A DNA stretch of 64,000 bases from Duganella sp. Leaf126 (GTDB taxonomy: Bacteria; Pseudomonadota; Gammaproteobacteria; Burkholderiales; Burkholderiaceae_D). Positions 29,379 to 37,881 of the stretch are shown here, piece after piece; position 1 is the first letter of the stretch, and each line of letters begins with the position of its first letter. A program made the position numbers and the translations under genes. The notes below the pieces were generated by a model. The model was not told the origin of the DNA. It saw nothing but the letters and a program-made list of their open reading frames with translations, and made no database searches. The stretch is from assembly GCF_001423125.1 (NCBI RefSeq), contig NZ_LMNW01000031.1:182528-246527 (forward strand), in the 5' to 3' direction.

Positions 29379-30134
29379 ATGCTTACGCCACCGCTCCCCA
29401 TCACTGCCGCAGCCGCCCAGGCTGGCCGCCTGGTCATGCGCGATGTGTGGCGCGCCAGTGAACTGGCCATTTCGCGCACGACCACCTGCCCCACCGGCCA
29501 CGCCCGGCTCGACAGCGAACTGCCCAACGGCGGCTGGCCGCGTTCGGCGCTGATCGAACTGCTGGTACAGCAACATGGCATCGGCGAAATGCAGTTATTA
29601 AAACCGGTGCTGGCCAGCCTGGCGGCGCGCCAGCGGGTGGCGCTGGTGCAACCGCCCTATCTGCCGCACGCCATGGCCTGCCGCGCCTGGCAGGTCAACG
29701 ACCGCAACCTGTTGTGGCTCAAGCCGGCCAGCAGTGCCGATGCGCTGTGGTCGGCCGAGCAAATCCTCAAGAACGGTGCCTGCGGCGCGGTGCTGCTGTG
29801 GCAGGCCCATGTCCGGCCCGAGGCGCTGCGCCGGCTCAACCTGGCGGCGCAAAGCACCGACACCTGGCTGTGGCTGCTGCGACCGATCGCGGCAGCAGCA
29901 GACGCCTCGCCGTCGCCGCTGCGCATGACCCTGCGCCCGGCCGCCGGCGGCATCTCGCTGGACATCATCAAGCGCAAGGGGCCTCACTGCGACCAGCCCC
30001 TGTTCATACCCCTGGCCGATATGCCGGTTCCCCTGCATATGCCGCTGCAACCTGCCACCCACGATCATGAAACTGCTGTTAAGCGTCCACCTGCCATTGT
30101 TGCCGCTCGAAGCGCAACGACCGTGCTGGTCTGA
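29379..30134 (+). CDS. imuA: ImuA, SOS mutasome accessory protein (SulA/RecA-like)
   Basis: A 251-residue RecA-related protein without a functional Walker A: the aligned loop reads ELLVQQHGIGEMQLLKP. Other marks are RLDSELPNGGWPRSALIE near residue 43 and ALVQPPYLPHAMACRAW. ImuA assists ImuB and DnaE2 in damage-induced translesion synthesis. ATG 29379 is just past the LexA box; a longer frame would run through the operator and is rejected. Its 3' end overlaps the imuB start by 68 bp in another frame. Confidence 0.92.
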   Translation: MLTPPLPITAAAAQAGRLVMRDVWRASELAISRTTTCPTGHARLDSELPNGGWPRSALIELLVQQHGIGEMQLLKPVLASLAARQRVALVQPPYLPHAMACRAWQVNDRNLLWLKPASSADALWSAEQILKNGACGAVLLWQAHVRPEALRRLNLAAQSTDTWLWLLRPIAAAADASPSPLRMTLRPAAGGISLDIIKRKGPHCDQPLFIPLADMPVPLHMPLQPATHDHETAVKRPPAIVAARSATTVLV

Positions 30135-31536
30135 GCCGGCGCCGATGGTCGTCGTCGAGCACGGCCTGGTGCTGGTCATGTCGCGCCAGGCTGCGCAGGC
30201 CGGTGTGCGCCTGGGCATGCGCGGCGGCGGCGTGGCGGCCATCGCGCCCGACACCGTGCTGCTCGACCGCGCGGCCGAGAAGGAAGACCAGGCGCTGGTC
30301 GCGATTGCCACCGCGCTGATGCAGTACACGCCCGACATCAGCTACCAGCCCGACTGGTCGCTGCTGCTGGACGTCAGCGCCAGCCTGACCCTGTTCAAGG
30401 GTCCCCATGCGCTGTGCCGGCGCGTGCTGCACAGCGTAGCCGCGCTCGGCTTCACGCTGCAACTGGGCGCCGCGCCCACGGCCGAAGGCGCCTGGCTGCT
30501 GGCGCGCAACGAGCGGCGCAAGGAGCAGCCCAAGGGGCGCCGCGTGGCGTCGATGGAGCGCCTGCAGCAGCGGCTCAACCAGTTGCCGTGTGCGCTGATT
30601 CCGGCCGCTGCGCCGTTCCAGGGCTGGCTCACCGACATCGGCGCGCGCGACCTGGGCGCCTTGCGCCGCCTGCCGCGCGCGGGGCTGCTGCGGCGCACCC
30701 ACAAGGATGTGCTGGCCGCGCTCGACCGCGCCTACGGCGAGGCGCCCGAAATGTTCGAGTGGATCAAGCCGCCGTTGCAGTTTGCCGCCCGCATCGACAC
30801 CTTCGAGCGCGTGGAGCACGCCGAAGCCCTGCTGCACGGCGCCGCCAGCCTGATCCTGCAACTGGTGGGCTGGCTCGCCGCCATGCAGCAGGCCGTGCGC
30901 GCCTTCACGCTCTACCTCGAACATGAACGGGGGCGCGCGGCAGTGGCGCCCACGGCGCTGGAGATCATGCTGGCCGAGCCGGCGTGGCACGAGTCGCACC
31001 TGATCCGCCTGCTCAAGGAGCGCCTGGCCAAGGTCGAGCTGCAGGCGCCGGTCATCGCGCTGCGGCTCGAGGCGGATAAGCTCGACGCCATGCTGCCGCC
31101 CAATGCCTCGCTGTTTCCCGAGCCGGGCGGCACGCCGCAGGATTACCACCGGCTGCTGGAACTGCTCACCGCGCGCCTCGGCGTCGACAACGTGGTCACG
31201 CCCGCCACGGTGGACGATTACCGGCCCGAAATTTCCAACACCTGGCTGCCAGCCACGGTCAAGCGTCCGCGGCCAGCGCCCGGCGACGTGTTCGACGGCC
31301 GGCCGTTCTGGCTGTTGCCCAAGCCGATTGCGCTGCTGATGCGCGATAACCGGCCGTTCTACGGCAGCGCCCTGAAAATCCTTTCCGGTCCCGAACGCCT
31401 GGAGGCAGGCTGGTGGAACGACCAGAGCGCCGCCCGCGATTATTTCGTGGCCCAGGGCAGCGACGCCAGCTGCTACTGGATCTACCTCGAACGCACCACC
31501 GATGCGCGCTGGTTCTTGCACGGACTGTATGCCTGA
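30067..31536 (+). CDS. imuB: ImuB, catalytically inactive Y-family polymerase
   Basis: A 489-residue Y-family (DinB/UmuC-like) protein. At the place of the catalytic DxD of active Y-polymerases it reads LSVHLPLLPLE, and the second acidic cluster is also missing (LLLDVSASLTLFKGP), so it should not polymerise. ImuB acts as a hub linking the beta clamp, ImuA and DnaE2. The little-finger part follows about residue 230. The dnaE2 start codon is 2 bp beyond its stop. Confidence 0.93.
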   Translation: MKLLLSVHLPLLPLEAQRPCWSEPAPMVVVEHGLVLVMSRQAAQAGVRLGMRGGGVAAIAPDTVLLDRAAEKEDQALVAIATALMQYTPDISYQPDWSLLLDVSASLTLFKGPHALCRRVLHSVAALGFTLQLGAAPTAEGAWLLARNERRKEQPKGRRVASMERLQQRLNQLPCALIPAAAPFQGWLTDIGARDLGALRRLPRAGLLRRTHKDVLAALDRAYGEAPEMFEWIKPPLQFAARIDTFERVEHAEALLHGAASLILQLVGWLAAMQQAVRAFTLYLEHERGRAAVAPTALEIMLAEPAWHESHLIRLLKERLAKVELQAPVIALRLEADKLDAMLPPNASLFPEPGGTPQDYHRLLELLTARLGVDNVVTPATVDDYRPEISNTWLPATVKRPRPAPGDVFDGRPFWLLPKPIALLMRDNRPFYGSALKILSGPERLEAGWWNDQSAARDYFVAQGSDASCYWIYLERTTDARWFLHGLYA

Positions 31537-31538
31537 CC

Positions 31539-34500
31539 ATGGACGCCCTGCCCCCGCTCCCGCCTGTCATCCTGCCCGACTATGCCGAGTTGCAGGTCTT
31601 CAGCCATTTCAGCTTTTTGCGCGGCGCCTCGCCGCCGGACCAGTTGGTCCGGCGCGCCCACCAGCTCGGCTACAGTGCGATCGCCATCACCGACGAATGC
31701 AGCTTGGCCGGCGTGGTACGCGCCCACGTGGCCGCCAAGGAGTGCGGCCTGCACCTGGTGATCGGCAGCCAGATGACCATCACGCCCGAAGACGGCAGCC
31801 CGCCGTTCAACCTGATCATCCTCGCCACCAACAAGCACGGCTACGGCAACCTGAGCGAGTTGATCACCGTGGGCCGCATGCGCGCCGACAAGGGCACCTA
31901 CCTGGTGCGCCCGCGCGACATCGCCCAGCCGGTCGGCGACCTGGTGCACCTGCGCGGCCTGCCCGACTGCCAGTTCATCCTGGCGCCCCGCTACTGCGCC
32001 CCGTACGAGGAAGTGGAGCGGCAGGCGCAATGGCTGCTGCACAACGCGCCGGGCCGGGTGCGGATCGCGCTCACGCTGCACCACCGCACGCGCGACGCGC
32101 AGCACCGGCGCCTGATCGACAGTATTTCGGACGAATTCGCGATTCCCGTGGTGGCCACCGGCGACGTCTGCATGCACCTGCGCTCGTACAAGCCGCTGCA
32201 GGACACCATGACCGCGATCCGCCACGGCATCCCGGTGGCGCAGTGCGGCTACAAGCTGGCGCCCAACGCCGAGCAGCATCTGCGCTCGCGCGTGCGGCTG
32301 GGCAACCTGTATCCGCGCGCGGCGCTGGACGAAACCGTGAGCCTGGCGCGGCAGTGCACGTTCTCGCTCGACGAACTGCGCTACGAATACCCGCACGAAC
32401 TGATACCGGACGGCGAAACGCCGGCCAGCTATCTGCGCAAGGAAGCCTATGTCGGCGCCCGCTGGCGCTACCCGCACGGCATACCGGCCAATGTCCAGGA
32501 GTCGCTCGAGCGTGAGCTCGACATCATCGCCGACATGCAGTACGAAGCGTATTTCCTGACCGTGTACGACATCGTGCGCTTCGCCCGTGGACAGCACATC
32601 CTGTGCCAGGGGCGCGGCTCGGCCGCCAACTCGGCCGTGTGTTACTGCCTCGGCGTGACCGAGGTCGATCCGTCGCGCGGCACGCTGCTGTTCGAGCGTT
32701 TCTTGTCGAAGGAGCGCAACGAGCCGCCCGACATCGACATCGACTTCGAACACCAGCGCCGCGAGGAGGTGCTGCAATACGTGTACAACAAGTATGGCCG
32801 CATGCGCGCAGCGCTGACCGCGGTGGTCATTTCCTACCGCCCGAAAAGCGTGCTGCGCGATGTCGGCAAGGCACTCGGCGTCGATCTGTCGGTGGTGGAC
32901 AAGGTGGCCAAGGCCTCGCACAGCTGGGGCGGGCGCGCCGACCTCGAACAGCGTCTGCTCGACTGCGGCTTCGATACCAGCTCGCCCGTGGTGGAAAAAT
33001 GGAATTACCTGGCCGATATGCTGATGCACTTCCCGCGCCACCTGAGCCAGCATCCGGGCGGCTTCGTCATCTCGCACACCAAGCTGTGCCGCCTGGTGCC
33101 GATCGAGAACGCCGCCATGGTCAACCGCAGCATCGTGCAATGGGACAAGGACGATCTCGATGCGGTCGGCCTGATGAAGGTGGACCTGCTGGCGCTCGGC
33201 ATGCTCAGCTGTATCCGCCGCGCGCTGGACATGGTGTCCGAGCGGCGCGGCCAGCGCTTCGAGATGGGCGACATTCCGGCCGAGGACCGGGCCACCTACG
33301 ACATGATCTGCCAGGCCGACACCATCGGCGTGTTCCAGATCGAATCGCGGGCCCAGATGTCGATGCTGCCGCGCCTGCGGCCGCAAACCTTTTACGACCT
33401 CGTGATCGAGGTTGCCATCGTGCGGCCCGGGCCGATCCAGGGCGAGATGATCCACCCGTATCTGCGGCGCCGGCAGGGGATGGAGCCGGTGTCGTACCAC
33501 AATGACGCCATCAAGGGTGTGCTCGAAAGAACGCTGGGCATTCCGATCTTCCAGGAACAGGTGATGCAGATCGCCATCGTCGCCGGCGGCTTCACGCCTG
33601 GCGAGGCCGACCAGTTGCGGCGCGCCATGGCGGCCTGGAAGCGCAAGGGCGGACTGGAGCCGTTCCAGGAAAAGCTCAAGGCCGGGATGGATGCGCGCGG
33701 CTATCCCCCCGAATTTGCTAAAAGCATCTTCAACCAGATCAAGGGCTTTGCCGAATATGGTTTCCCGGAATCGCATGCCTCGTCGTTTGCGCTACTGGCC
33801 TATGCCTCGAGCTGGCTCAAGTGCCACGAACCGGCAGCTTTCCTGGCCGCCCTGCTCAACTCGCAGCCGATGGGGTTTTATTCCCGCTCGGCGCTGGTGC
33901 AGGATGCGCGCCGCCATGGCGTGGACGTGTATCCGGTCGATGTGGCCGTGAGCACCTGGGCAGCAGCGCTGGAACCGGCCGCCAACGGCATGCCGGCCGT
34001 GCGCCTGGGCCTGAACAATGTCGACGGCATGGAACAGGAGGCCGCCTGGCGCATCGAGGAAGCGCGCGCGGTCGCCCCCTTTGCCGACACCGCCGACCTG
34101 GCCGCGCGTGCCGGCCTCGACGCACGCCAGATGACCCACCTGGCCAGCGCCAACGCGCTCGCCTCGCTGGCCGGCCACCGCCGTCAGGCCATGTGGCAAG
34201 CCGCGTCCAGCGTGCCCGACAAGGGTTTGCTGCGCCCGGCCACCGTGCACGAAGACGCGGTCGTGCTCGAAGCGCCCTCGGCTGCCGAAAGCGTGGTAGC
34301 CGACTACCGCCACCTGGGCCTTACCCTGGGCCGGCACCCGGTCTCGTTCCTGCGCGAACGGCTCTACAAGATGCGCTTCACGCCCTCGGACGTGCTGATG
34401 GGATTTACCAACGGCCAGCTGGCGCGCGGCTGCGGCATCGTCACCGTGCGCCAGCGGCCGGGCACGGCCAAGGGCGTGGTGTTCATCACGCTTGAAGACG

Positions 34501-34697
34501 AAGCCGGCACGGTCAACGTGATCTGCTGGAAAAGCCTGGTGGAACAGCAGCGCCGCGAAGTGATGGGTGCGCAGCTGCTGGGCGTATATGGCGTATGGCA
34601 AGCGGAAAACAATGTGCGCCACCTGGTCGCCAAGCGCCTGGTGGACCTGTCACACCTGCTGGGCGCGCTCGATACGCGGTCGCGCGATTTTCACTGA
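31539..34697 (+). CDS. dnaE2: error-prone DNA polymerase III alpha subunit DnaE2
   Basis: A 1052-residue C-family polymerase. The PHP domain begins at ELQVFSHFSFLRGAS (about residue 20), the palm has QGRGSAANSAVCYCLGVTEVDP and the catalytic acidic PDIDIDFEHQRREEVL near residue 400, with a GFPESHASSFALLAYASSWLK segment near 750 and an OB-fold near 920-1000. DnaE2 is shorter than replicative DnaE (about 1160) and is the translesion polymerase of the ImuA-ImuB-DnaE2 mutasome. The ATG at 31539 is preferred; the upstream open frame overlaps imuB. Confidence 0.95.
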   Translation: MDALPPLPPVILPDYAELQVFSHFSFLRGASPPDQLVRRAHQLGYSAIAITDECSLAGVVRAHVAAKECGLHLVIGSQMTITPEDGSPPFNLIILATNKHGYGNLSELITVGRMRADKGTYLVRPRDIAQPVGDLVHLRGLPDCQFILAPRYCAPYEEVERQAQWLLHNAPGRVRIALTLHHRTRDAQHRRLIDSISDEFAIPVVATGDVCMHLRSYKPLQDTMTAIRHGIPVAQCGYKLAPNAEQHLRSRVRLGNLYPRAALDETVSLARQCTFSLDELRYEYPHELIPDGETPASYLRKEAYVGARWRYPHGIPANVQESLERELDIIADMQYEAYFLTVYDIVRFARGQHILCQGRGSAANSAVCYCLGVTEVDPSRGTLLFERFLSKERNEPPDIDIDFEHQRREEVLQYVYNKYGRMRAALTAVVISYRPKSVLRDVGKALGVDLSVVDKVAKASHSWGGRADLEQRLLDCGFDTSSPVVEKWNYLADMLMHFPRHLSQHPGGFVISHTKLCRLVPIENAAMVNRSIVQWDKDDLDAVGLMKVDLLALGMLSCIRRALDMVSERRGQRFEMGDIPAEDRATYDMICQADTIGVFQIESRAQMSMLPRLRPQTFYDLVIEVAIVRPGPIQGEMIHPYLRRRQGMEPVSYHNDAIKGVLERTLGIPIFQEQVMQIAIVAGGFTPGEADQLRRAMAAWKRKGGLEPFQEKLKAGMDARGYPPEFAKSIFNQIKGFAEYGFPESHASSFALLAYASSWLKCHEPAAFLAALLNSQPMGFYSRSALVQDARRHGVDVYPVDVAVSTWAAALEPAANGMPAVRLGLNNVDGMEQEAAWRIEEARAVAPFADTADLAARAGLDARQMTHLASANALASLAGHRRQAMWQAASSVPDKGLLRPATVHEDAVVLEAPSAAESVVADYRHLGLTLGRHPVSFLRERLYKMRFTPSDVLMGFTNGQLARGCGIVTVRQRPGTAKGVVFITLEDEAGTVNVICWKSLVEQQRREVMGAQLLGVYGVWQAENNVRHLVAKRLVDLSHLLGALDTRSRDFH

Positions 34698-34706
34698 GGA
34701 GTCTGC

Positions 34707-34847
34707 ATGGCGGCAAGCGTCGCCCGCAAGACCGCGCAGGCATGGTCGTACCCGGGATGGCATCGCTGCCGGTCGCGTACTGCTGCAATAGTTTTGCAGG
34801 CTGGCGGCTACAACGGGGACCTGTCCCCGCAGGAGGTGAGGCGCTGA
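34707..34847 (+). CDS. possible 46-residue protein after dnaE2
   Basis: A short frame beginning MAASVARKTAQAWSYPG has an excellent GAGGAG ribosome site that overlaps the dnaE2 stop. It is basic, without a recognisable domain or membrane helix, and ends at TGA 34845. It may be a coupled small gene or chance. The 229-bp gap otherwise shows a GGGGAC-CT-GTCCCC hairpin and nothing else. Confidence 0.25.
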   Translation: MAASVARKTAQAWSYPGWHRCRSRTAAIVLQAGGYNGDLSPQEVRR

Positions 34848-34926
34848 TCAATGTGCTGGCAATGCGCTGGCAATGCGCTACGATAGCGCCTGAATTTTAC
34901 GACTCACAACCTGGGGAACACTCTCG

Positions 34927-36177
34927 ATGCGCGCCACCAATCTCCTGCTCTGCCTGCTATTGACTGCCACCGCAAGCACCACGCTGGCAGGGCCGGCGCA
35001 GCAGCTGGCCGGCATTACGGCCAGCGGCGAACTGCGCGTCGGTACGCCGGCCGATTACAAGCCCTACACCTATCGCCTCGGCCACAGCAGCGACTATCTC
35101 GGGCTCGATATCGCCCTTGCTGCAGGGCTGGCCCGGCACCTCGGCGTCCGGCTGACCATGGTGCCGACCAGCTGGCCCACGCTGCTGCAGGACTGGGAGG
35201 CCGACAAGTTCGACATCGCCGTGGGCGGCATCTCGATCACGCCGGAACGGCAGCAGCACGGCCTGTTTTCAATGCCCTATCAGCGCGACGGCAAAACGCC
35301 GATCGCGCGCTGCGAGTACCGGCAGCGCTTCCAGACGCTGGCGCAGATCAACCAGCCCGACGTGCGCCTGATCGTCAACCCGGGCGGCACCAATGAGCGC
35401 TTTGCCCGCAGCCAGGCGCCGCGCGCGCAACTGACGGTCTATCCCGACAATGTGACCATCTTCGGCCAGCTCGTTGCCGGCAAGGCCGACCTGATGCTGA
35501 CCGACGCCATGGAAGCGCGGCTGCAGCAACGGCTGCACCCGGAACTGTGCGCGATCCACCCGGAGGCGCCGTTCGACAGCGCCGACAAGGCCATGCTGCT
35601 GCCGCGCGATCCCGCTCTGAAAACCGTGGTGGATCAGTGGCTGCAGGCGCGCCTTGCCAGCGGTGCGCTGCAAGCCGATGTCGATCACTGGCTGACGTTT
35701 CCGTGGACGCTGGAGCCGCTGCGCCAGGCCATCGATGAGCGCCTGCTGCTGGCCGAACCGGTGGCGCGCGCCAAGTGGAACCGGCAGGCGGCGATCGAGG
35801 ATCTGCCGCGCGAAGCGCAGGTGATTGCTGCCGCCGTCAGACAGGGCAGCGCGCTCGGATTGCCGGCGCAGCGGGTGGAGGCCGTGTTCCGGGCCCAGAT
35901 TGAAGCATCCAAGACCGTGCAGCGCGAACTCTATGCCCGCTGGCGCGCCGAACATGCCGGCCGCTTTGCCGACGCGCCCGACCTGGCCGCCGACATCCGC
36001 CCCAGGCTCGATGCCATCACCACCGCGCTGCTGGCAGCGCTGGCAGCCAACCGGTCCGTGCTCGACGACGCCAGCCGGCGCGACGACGTGGCGCTCGCCT
36101 TGCGCACGCTCGACGCCAGCGCACTGAGCCCCGCCGCCGCCCGGCAAGCACTGGCGCCGCTGACCGGACGTCAATGA
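34927..36177 (+). CDS. periplasmic cyclohexadienyl dehydratase-chorismate mutase fusion (PheC-AroQ gamma)
   Basis: A 416-residue exported protein. A signal peptide (about 1-22, TTLA) is followed by a PheC-type binding-protein fold (about 25-258): VGTPADYKPYTYR, PTSWPTLLQDWEADKFDIAVGGI, YQRDGKTPIARC, LIVNPGGTNERFA and VYPDNVTIFGQLVAGKADLMLTDAMEA. From about 262 the sequence is a chorismate mutase of the secreted AroQ-gamma type: LRQAIDERLLLAEPVARAKW, IEDLPREAQVIAA, FRAQIEASKTVQ. Together they could turn chorismate to prephenate and then phenylpyruvate in the periplasm. Both separate enzymes are known; the function of the fusion is inferred. Confidence 0.85.
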   Translation: MRATNLLLCLLLTATASTTLAGPAQQLAGITASGELRVGTPADYKPYTYRLGHSSDYLGLDIALAAGLARHLGVRLTMVPTSWPTLLQDWEADKFDIAVGGISITPERQQHGLFSMPYQRDGKTPIARCEYRQRFQTLAQINQPDVRLIVNPGGTNERFARSQAPRAQLTVYPDNVTIFGQLVAGKADLMLTDAMEARLQQRLHPELCAIHPEAPFDSADKAMLLPRDPALKTVVDQWLQARLASGALQADVDHWLTFPWTLEPLRQAIDERLLLAEPVARAKWNRQAAIEDLPREAQVIAAAVRQGSALGLPAQRVEAVFRAQIEASKTVQRELYARWRAEHAGRFADAPDLAADIRPRLDAITTALLAALAANRSVLDDASRRDDVALALRTLDASALSPAAARQALAPLTGRQ

Positions 36178-36393
36178 GCGCTGCGGCGCAACATAGGACC
36201 GGTGCATCCCGTGTTGCCGCTCATGCTCGAGCAGCGCAGGCAGTCCAATTGCGACTGGCGTCTGCTACAGCCCGGCCTTTCCGCTGCCGGTCGCTACAGG
36301 TTGCGGCCGGTTCCCTAACCTATCAGGCGCACCACGGCTCGTGCAGAATTCCCTGCTATGATCTGCCGCATTCACCATCCATCGGAGGCTGAC

Positions 36394-36780
36394 ATGCAAC
36401 GTGTGACTGGCATCGGCGGTATCTTTTTCCACGCAAGAGATCCGGCAGCCTTGCGTGCCTGGTACCAGCGCCATCTCGGCATCGACGTCCAGGCCTGGGG
36501 CGGCACCGCGTTTGCCTGGACCGACGCTGCCGGACAGCCCAGCGGCGGCAGCACCATCTGGTCGATCGGCGCAGCCGATGCATCGCCATTCGCGCCCGGC
36601 CAGGCGTCGTTCATGGTCAACTACCGCGTGGCCGACCTCGACGCCCTGCTGGCGGCCTTGCGCGACGAAGGCTGCCAGGTGCTCGACAAGACCGACGATT
36701 CGTCCTACGGCAAGTTCGGCTGGGTGATCGACCCGGAAGGCAACAAGGTCGAGCTATGGCAGCCGCCGGCCGGGCAGTAA
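36394..36780 (+). CDS. VOC-family (glyoxalase-fold) protein
   Basis: A 128-residue protein; GGAGG 8 bp upstream fixes the ATG. One vicinal-oxygen-chelate module: GIGGIFFHARDPAALRAWYQRHLGIDV, then FMVNYRVADLDALLAALRDEGCQVL and GKFGWVIDPEGNKVELWQPP. Likely metal ligands are the His of FFHARD and the Glu of KVELW. Members include glyoxalase I, bleomycin-resistance and dioxygenase-like proteins; the substrate here is unknown. It converges on the esterase gene with no gap between the stop codons. Confidence 0.88.
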   Translation: MQRVTGIGGIFFHARDPAALRAWYQRHLGIDVQAWGGTAFAWTDAAGQPSGGSTIWSIGAADASPFAPGQASFMVNYRVADLDALLAALRDEGCQVLDKTDDSSYGKFGWVIDPEGNKVELWQPPAGQ

Positions 36781-37866
36781 TCAACCCGGCTGGCGCCGGT
36801 GTCGCGCAAAAAATTCCAGCATCATGCGGGTGGCGTCGGGGCCGGCCCTGTCGTTGAATTTCAGGGCCGGGTCGCCGCCGCTCCAGGCGTGCTCGAGGGC
36901 GTCGATGCGGGCCACGCGCAGCAGCAGCTTGCGGCCAGCGTAATAGTCGTCGATCCGGTGGGCGCGGTGGCGCGATGTGCTGCCCTGCGCCTTGTGGGTG
37001 ATCCTGGCCGGCGTTCCGGGCGCCAGGCCGTTGAGCGCCAGTGCCTGGCGCGCCAGTTGCAGCTGGTTGATCGGCCGCACCACGCTGTCGCCCTCGCCCT
37101 GGACCAGGATGGTGGGCATGCCGGGAAAGCGCGTGTGGCGGGCCAGCACTTCTTCCACCGCCAGCTCGGCGCGCGATGCGGCGCCATGCTGCATCACGCC
37201 CAGTGCGCCCACCGTGCTGTGACCGGCGCCGAAGACGGGTCCCGAATGCAGGCCGACGGCGGCAAACAATTGCGGATGGTTGAGGGCCAGGATATGGGCC
37301 ATGCCGGCACCGGCCGAGATCCCGGCCACATAGATGCGGGAACGGTCGATGGCGTACGCCCCGGCCACCTTGTCGATCATGGCGACGATGGTCGGCACAT
37401 CGCCACCGCCCTCCTGGGTGGCGCGGTCATACCATTTCCAGCAGCGCTGGGCCTGGTTGCTGACCAGCTGTTGCGGGTAGAGCACGGCGTAGCCCTTGCG
37501 CTCGGCCCACTGGTTCATCCGCGTGCCCTCGGCGAACTGGGTGGCGGTCTGGTGACAGCCGTGCAGCATGACGATCAGCGGCAGGCCCTGCGCGATGGTC
37601 TCTTCGGGCATGTGCTGCGGCAGGTAGAGCCAGAAGCGCACGCGGCGCGCATTGGCGCTCTCGACGTGCGAAGTGAGCCACTTGCCTGGCGCCGCTGCCG
37701 CAGAAGCAGCAGACGCCGCAGGCTTGCGTGGTGCGGCAGCCTTGCGCTTGGGCGCCGGCGCCGGCGTCAGCATCGCCGTCACCAGTTTGTTGACAGCCGC
37801 CCCCTGGCGCGCGGTCCTGATCGACGTGCGCATCAAACTGCGGAACAGACCGGCGGCTTTCTTCAT
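36781..37866 (-). CDS. PHB depolymerase-family esterase
   Basis: A 361-residue hydrolase. An Ala/Lys/Pro-rich N-terminal region (about 1-62) precedes the alpha/beta hydrolase domain. The oxyanion segment is VMLHGCHQTATQFAEG, the nucleophile lies in GISAGAG, and the acid and base are probably in QGEGDSVV and ALEHAWSGG. The order and YPQQ..WKWYD motif fit the type-1 polyhydroxybutyrate depolymerase/feruloyl esterase group. No classic signal peptide is seen, so it may be intracellular or use another route. The substrate (polyester or acetylated glycan) cannot be told. Confidence 0.85.
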   Translation of the reverse strand: MKKAAGLFRSLMRTSIRTARQGAAVNKLVTAMLTPAPAPKRKAAAPRKPAASAASAAAAPGKWLTSHVESANARRVRFWLYLPQHMPEETIAQGLPLIVMLHGCHQTATQFAEGTRMNQWAERKGYAVLYPQQLVSNQAQRCWKWYDRATQEGGGDVPTIVAMIDKVAGAYAIDRSRIYVAGISAGAGMAHILALNHPQLFAAVGLHSGPVFGAGHSTVGALGVMQHGAASRAELAVEEVLARHTRFPGMPTILVQGEGDSVVRPINQLQLARQALALNGLAPGTPARITHKAQGSTSRHRAHRIDDYYAGRKLLLRVARIDALEHAWSGGDPALKFNDRAGPDATRMMLEFFARHRRQPG

Positions 37867-37881
37867 CGCACCTCCTGCGAA

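Noticed and set aside
30079..31521. A 480-codon minus-strand frame opposite imuB
   Set aside because: Antisense shadow of a gene fixed by operon structure and homology.
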